Shown: positions 5,861 through 8,574 of the stretch, one piece after another
How positions within the stretch are numbered: position 1 is the stretch's first letter
How the letters are laid out: each line of letters begins with the position of its first letter
Source: CAYGWP01 sp964353455
Lineage (GTDB): Bacteria; Planctomycetota; Phycisphaerae; FEN-1346
DNA length: 8,574 nucleotides
Direction of reading: 5' to 3'
NCBI GenBank assembly: GCA_964353455.1
Contig: CAYGWP010000443.1
Span: 1-8,574, forward strand
Position numbers and translations under genes: made by a program
The notes under the pieces: generated by a model
Database searches by the model: none
What the model was told of the DNA's origin: nothing
Seen by the model: only the letters and a program-made list of their open reading frames with translations

Positions 5861-8574
5861 TCACGGGTTCGATCTCGGTTGCGGCGCCGCGGCGGAAGCC
5901 TCCGGGCCGCCGGGCGACTTCTCGGGCGGCGGGGCGACCGGTCGCGGGATGTCGGGCGGCTTCTCGCCCAGGCTGCGGATGACCTGGATGAGCAGGCTCC
6001 TCCTGACGAACACGTCGTAGGCGAACTCGTGGGGCAGGACGTACTCGATTTCCCTCTCGGCGTACTTGGCGCCCGCGATGCGGCCGGTGTAGTGGAGGAG
6101 CGGGAGTTTACCCTGGTCGAGGGCGCGGCTGATCACCTTGGAGCCGAGGCCGACCGAGAGGTCCACGCCCAGCGTGTACTTGAACCTGCCGTCGGCCAGC
6201 GTTGAACCAAACATGAAGATATCATAGGATGTACCATCAAAGAGCATTCGGTTCTCGACGCTCCCGTCGGCCTTGTTCTCGAAGACGTTGCTCATGCGGC
6301 TGAAGCGGTACTGCGTCAACTTGAGGCCGGGCAGGACGCTGGTGATATACGAGGGGGCGGAGGGGCCTTCAAGCAGGCCGTCCGTGAGGATCGTCTCGCC
6401 CCGGCCCACCGGGAACGCCCCCTCCGCCAGCCGCTGCGTCACCCGCGCCGTCGTGTTGACAGTGCCGAAGACCTTCATCCCGGGGAACGTGGTGTCGATG
6501 AACGGGCGCAGGTTGTCGGCCATCTTCAGGTCCCGTGCGTCGTAGAAGAGTTCCAGGAGGGGCTCTTCCCCGTGGAAGTCCAGGGAGAACTCGCCGCGGA
6601 TCGTCCCTTGATTCAGTGCGCACTGGAAGCGCGGGACGACGAACCGCAGGCCTGCCAGGCGGCCCTCGCCCGCAAGACCCGCCAGTTCGTACGTCACGTT
6701 CTGCTCGTGAACCGTGAGCGAGACCTGCTTCAGGTCGAGTTCGCACGACAGTTGCGCCCGCGCCAGCAGGCGCTGGCCGTAAAGGGCCAGTTGCTCCGAG
6801 AGGGGCTGCGGCGGTCGCGCTCGAGCCGCGGGCGCGAGCGCGCGGGTGCTTCCGTCGTGAGTGGTCTTGGACTCTTTTGGCCCCGGGACTTTGCGGTCGC
6901 GCACCGGCAGTTCGCGCGGCACAGCGGCCGGCGCGACCTGGGCCACCTCCGCCGCCCACTTCGACACCTGGGCGCTCGTACGCTGGATCAGGTCCTGGAG
7001 TTCATTCAGGTCCAGGCGGCTGCCGCGCAGCGTCATCGACCCGGTCGGCGCGCGGTCCGGCTGCTGGATGTAGGCCACCAGTGTGATGTCCGAGCCGCCG
7101 GCCGCCAGGTTCAGCCCGTCGGTAGCCAGGCGGTTTCCGTCGTACGAGATGGCGCCGTTTATGCCGAGGGGCTTGTCGAGCCAGACGATTGCCGCGTGGC
7201 CGAAGGCGAGGTCGCAGGTCTGGAGTTCCGCCCCCATCGGGTCGCCGGAAGCGCGGACCTTGAACTGGACGCCGCCAGTCGGCTTCAGGTCACCCAGGCG
7301 CGCGGGGAACAGCGACGCCAGCGCCGCCGCATCGGGCGCCCGGCCTTCGAGGTGAATCGTCCACGAGGTAGGCGCGGCCGGCGGCAGCATGCGCGGGTTC
7401 TCGAAGAGCATCCGGCCGTCAGCCTGCACCGTGGAATCGGCCAGCACGAGAGCAAGCGAATCCAGGATGAGTTCGCCCGGGACCTCGCCGTACCGCGCAT
7501 CGATCCGCGCGGTGGCCGGCGTGCCGCGCGGCTTGATGATCATGGCCGGCCCGTGCAGGATGCCGCAGGCGGTCGCATCGACGTCCAGGCGCACCTTGCC
7601 CCGCAGGGGCGTCCCCGAGAAGGTGGCGGCAACGTGCGTCAGGCCGTCCAGGTCGGCCCTGGAGTACAGGCGGTCCTGTAGCCAGGGCAGGGCGGCGCGG
7701 AACTCCTGGCTGTGGACCCAGTCGGCGTGGACCTCCAGGTCGGCCTCCTGGAGTAGAGCGATGATGCGGTTGGCGTTAGCGAGAGCGGCGGGCGTCGGGC
7801 GGGTCAGTTTCACGCGGCCGCTTGCCCCGGTGGACGACTCGGCGAGGCGGAGGTCCAGTTTCGTCAGGTACGCCTCGTAGGTTTCGCCCTGCGGAGGCAT
7901 GACGGTCATGGCGATGTCGATGCGGCAGGGCATGTCGCGCGGCTTGCGGAGCGTGTTGCCGAAGTCCAGGGCCGCGCCCGCCAGGTCAACGTTGCCGGAG
8001 ATGGTGGCGGCGCGCGGACGGCGGGCCAGCACGAGGACGCTCTCGGCCTTGCCCTCGGCCTTGTAACCTTCCATGCCGCGTTTCAGGGCGGGCGAGAGTT
8101 CGAGCGCCTTGGCGATGTCGGCGAGCGACGTGTGGAGTTCCAGCGTGCTCTCGGCGGCGATTGAGAAATCCAGACGGGCCGCCGCAGGGGCCTCGGCTGC
8201 CTGGTCGGCCGGCGCGACGGGCTTCTCTTCGGCCGCCGGCGGCTCGATGCGACGGACCTCCAGGATTCCTCGCGCAAGCGCCCTCGCGCGCACGCCGGGC
8301 ACGTCGATATCCGCCTCCGCAAGGATGTGGTGGTCCGGGTCGGGCCCGCCAGGACCAAGGGCGGGGCGCGGCAGGTTCATCCAGGAGGTTGGCGGCTGCC
8401 AGAAGCCGGTGAGGCTGACGCGCGACTTCTCTCCGGCGGGCTTGACGAAGTAATCGAGGATGCGGACGGCCAGGGCGTCGAGGTTGGCCTGGACCTTGCC
8501 GCGGATGCGGCCGCCGGCCAGGTCGGCCAGGATGTTGAGGGTGGCGTCGCCTGCGGCGGCGGGGGCGTCGGCCG
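5861..8574 (-). CDS. AsmA-like envelope protein, 5' end outside window
   Basis: The frame is open from the right edge to a TGA at 5861, giving about 903 visible codons. The ATG at 8380 is internal: the 64 codons before it read as ordinary protein (for example LADLAGGRIRGKVQANLDAL). The sequence is rich in beta-strand-like repeats such as GKVRLDVDATACGI, ISYDGNRLATDGLNLAAGG and GTIRGEFSLDFHGEEPLLEL. The C-terminal block (FPGMKVFGTVNTTARVTQRL, then VGRGETILTDGLLEG) fits the AsmA/TamB-like superfamily, whose members are inner-membrane-anchored and span the periplasm, where they are implicated in lipid transport to the outer membrane. The expected N-terminal membrane anchor would lie beyond the window. 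A Pro/Ala/Arg-rich linker interrupts the beta-rich part, about residues 490-520 counted from the internal Met, and coincides with a diverged palindromic element. The tail is also Pro-rich. Family is fairly sure; the precise role is not. Confidence 0.88.
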   Translation of the reverse strand, partial: ADAPAAAGDATLNILADLAGGRIRGKVQANLDALAVRILDYFVKPAGEKSRVSLTGFWQPPTSWMNLPRPALGPGGPDPDHHILAEADIDVPGVRARALARGILEVRRIEPPAAEEKPVAPADQAAEAPAAARLDFSIAAESTLELHTSLADIAKALELSPALKRGMEGYKAEGKAESVLVLARRPRAATISGNVDLAGAALDFGNTLRKPRDMPCRIDIAMTVMPPQGETYEAYLTKLDLRLAESSTGASGRVKLTRPTPAALANANRIIALLQEADLEVHADWVHSQEFRAALPWLQDRLYSRADLDGLTHVAATFSGTPLRGKVRLDVDATACGILHGPAMIIKPRGTPATARIDARYGEVPGELILDSLALVLADSTVQADGRMLFENPRMLPPAAPTSWTIHLEGRAPDAAALASLFPARLGDLKPTGGVQFKVRASGDPMGAELQTCDLAFGHAAIVWLDKPLGINGAISYDGNRLATDGLNLAAGGSDITLVAYIQQPDRAPTGSMTLRGSRLDLNELQDLIQRTSAQVSKWAAEVAQVAPAAVPRELPVRDRKVPGPKESKTTHDGSTRALAPAARARPPQPLSEQLALYGQRLLARAQLSCELDLKQVSLTVHEQNVTYELAGLAGEGRLAGLRFVVPRFQCALNQGTIRGEFSLDFHGEEPLLELFYDARDLKMADNLRPFIDTTFPGMKVFGTVNTTARVTQRLAEGAFPVGRGETILTDGLLEGPSAPSYITSVLPGLKLTQYRFSRMSNVFENKADGSVENRMLFDGTSYDIFMFGSTLADGRFKYTLGVDLSVGLGSKVISRALDQGKLPLLHYTGRIAGAKYAEREIEYVLPHEFAYDVFVRRSLLIQVIRSLGEKPPDIPRPVAPPPEKSPGGPEASAAAPQPRSNP
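6821..6901. repeat. Diverged copy of the ubiE palindromic element inside the AsmA-like gene
   Basis: Plus-strand bases 6821-6847 match the minus strand of 2532-2506 at 24 of 27 positions. Bases 6882-6901 match the minus strand of 2466-2447 at 17 of 20. The two matching ends keep the same order and orientation, separated by 34 bases here and 39 in ubiE; the middle is not clearly alignable. The element is antisense to its host gene here but sense in ubiE, and stays open in frame, giving the Ala/Arg/Pro-rich linker. Local GC richness raises chance similarity, but two matching ends at nearly the same spacing make common origin likely. Confidence 0.6.

Noticed and set aside
8378..8380. ATG at 8380 as the start of the AsmA-like gene
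   Set aside because: The same frame stays open for 64 more codons to the window edge with protein-like content, and no good ribosome site precedes this ATG.

Overview
The window is GC-rich DNA (roughly two-thirds G+C by eye). It is almost entirely coding, and all five real genes lie on the minus strand, so the transcriptional order runs from the right edge to the left. The Tat signal of the REFLK type on a putative planctomycete-style exported enzyme, the GC content, the GTG start and the many palindromic repeats suggest an uncultured Planctomycetota-like bacterium. That assignment is inference; no rRNA or marker gene is present to confirm it.

Layout in transcription order: (1) a large AsmA-like envelope protein whose 5' end lies beyond the right edge (5861-8574); (2) a Tat-exported protein that looks like a fucose/arabinose-isomerase relative (4310-5797); (3) a UbiD-family prenylated-FMN decarboxylase (2815-4257); (4) a UbiE/MenG quinone C-methyltransferase (1867-2697); (5) an uncharacterised membrane protein with an N-terminal zinc ribbon, about six membrane segments and a helical-repeat C-terminal half (19-1749). 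UbiD and UbiE are adjacent and would carry out the decarboxylation and C-methylation steps that finish ubiquinone, or menaquinone made by the futalosine route. The other genes have no obvious link to quinones, so this is a set of co-directional genes rather than a clear pathway operon.

The most unusual content is a set of inverted repeats. Each of the four intergenic gaps holds a strong hairpin, and the hairpins belong to different sequence families: two 28-bp hairpins with compensatory arm changes after ubiE, two copies of a GGGTCC/GGACCC hairpin between ubiD and ubiE, a perfect 24-bp palindrome before ubiD, and a 13-bp stem after the AsmA-like gene. A further 94-bp composite palindrome sits in frame inside ubiE, adding about 31-32 residues just before the SAM-binding motif. 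A diverged copy of that element lies, in the opposite orientation relative to the gene, in a Pro-rich linker of the AsmA-like gene. This points to one or more families of dispersed palindromic elements that colonise both gaps and coding sequence.

No tRNA, rRNA, CRISPR array, transposase or phage gene was seen, and no gene-free stretch exceeds about 120 bases.
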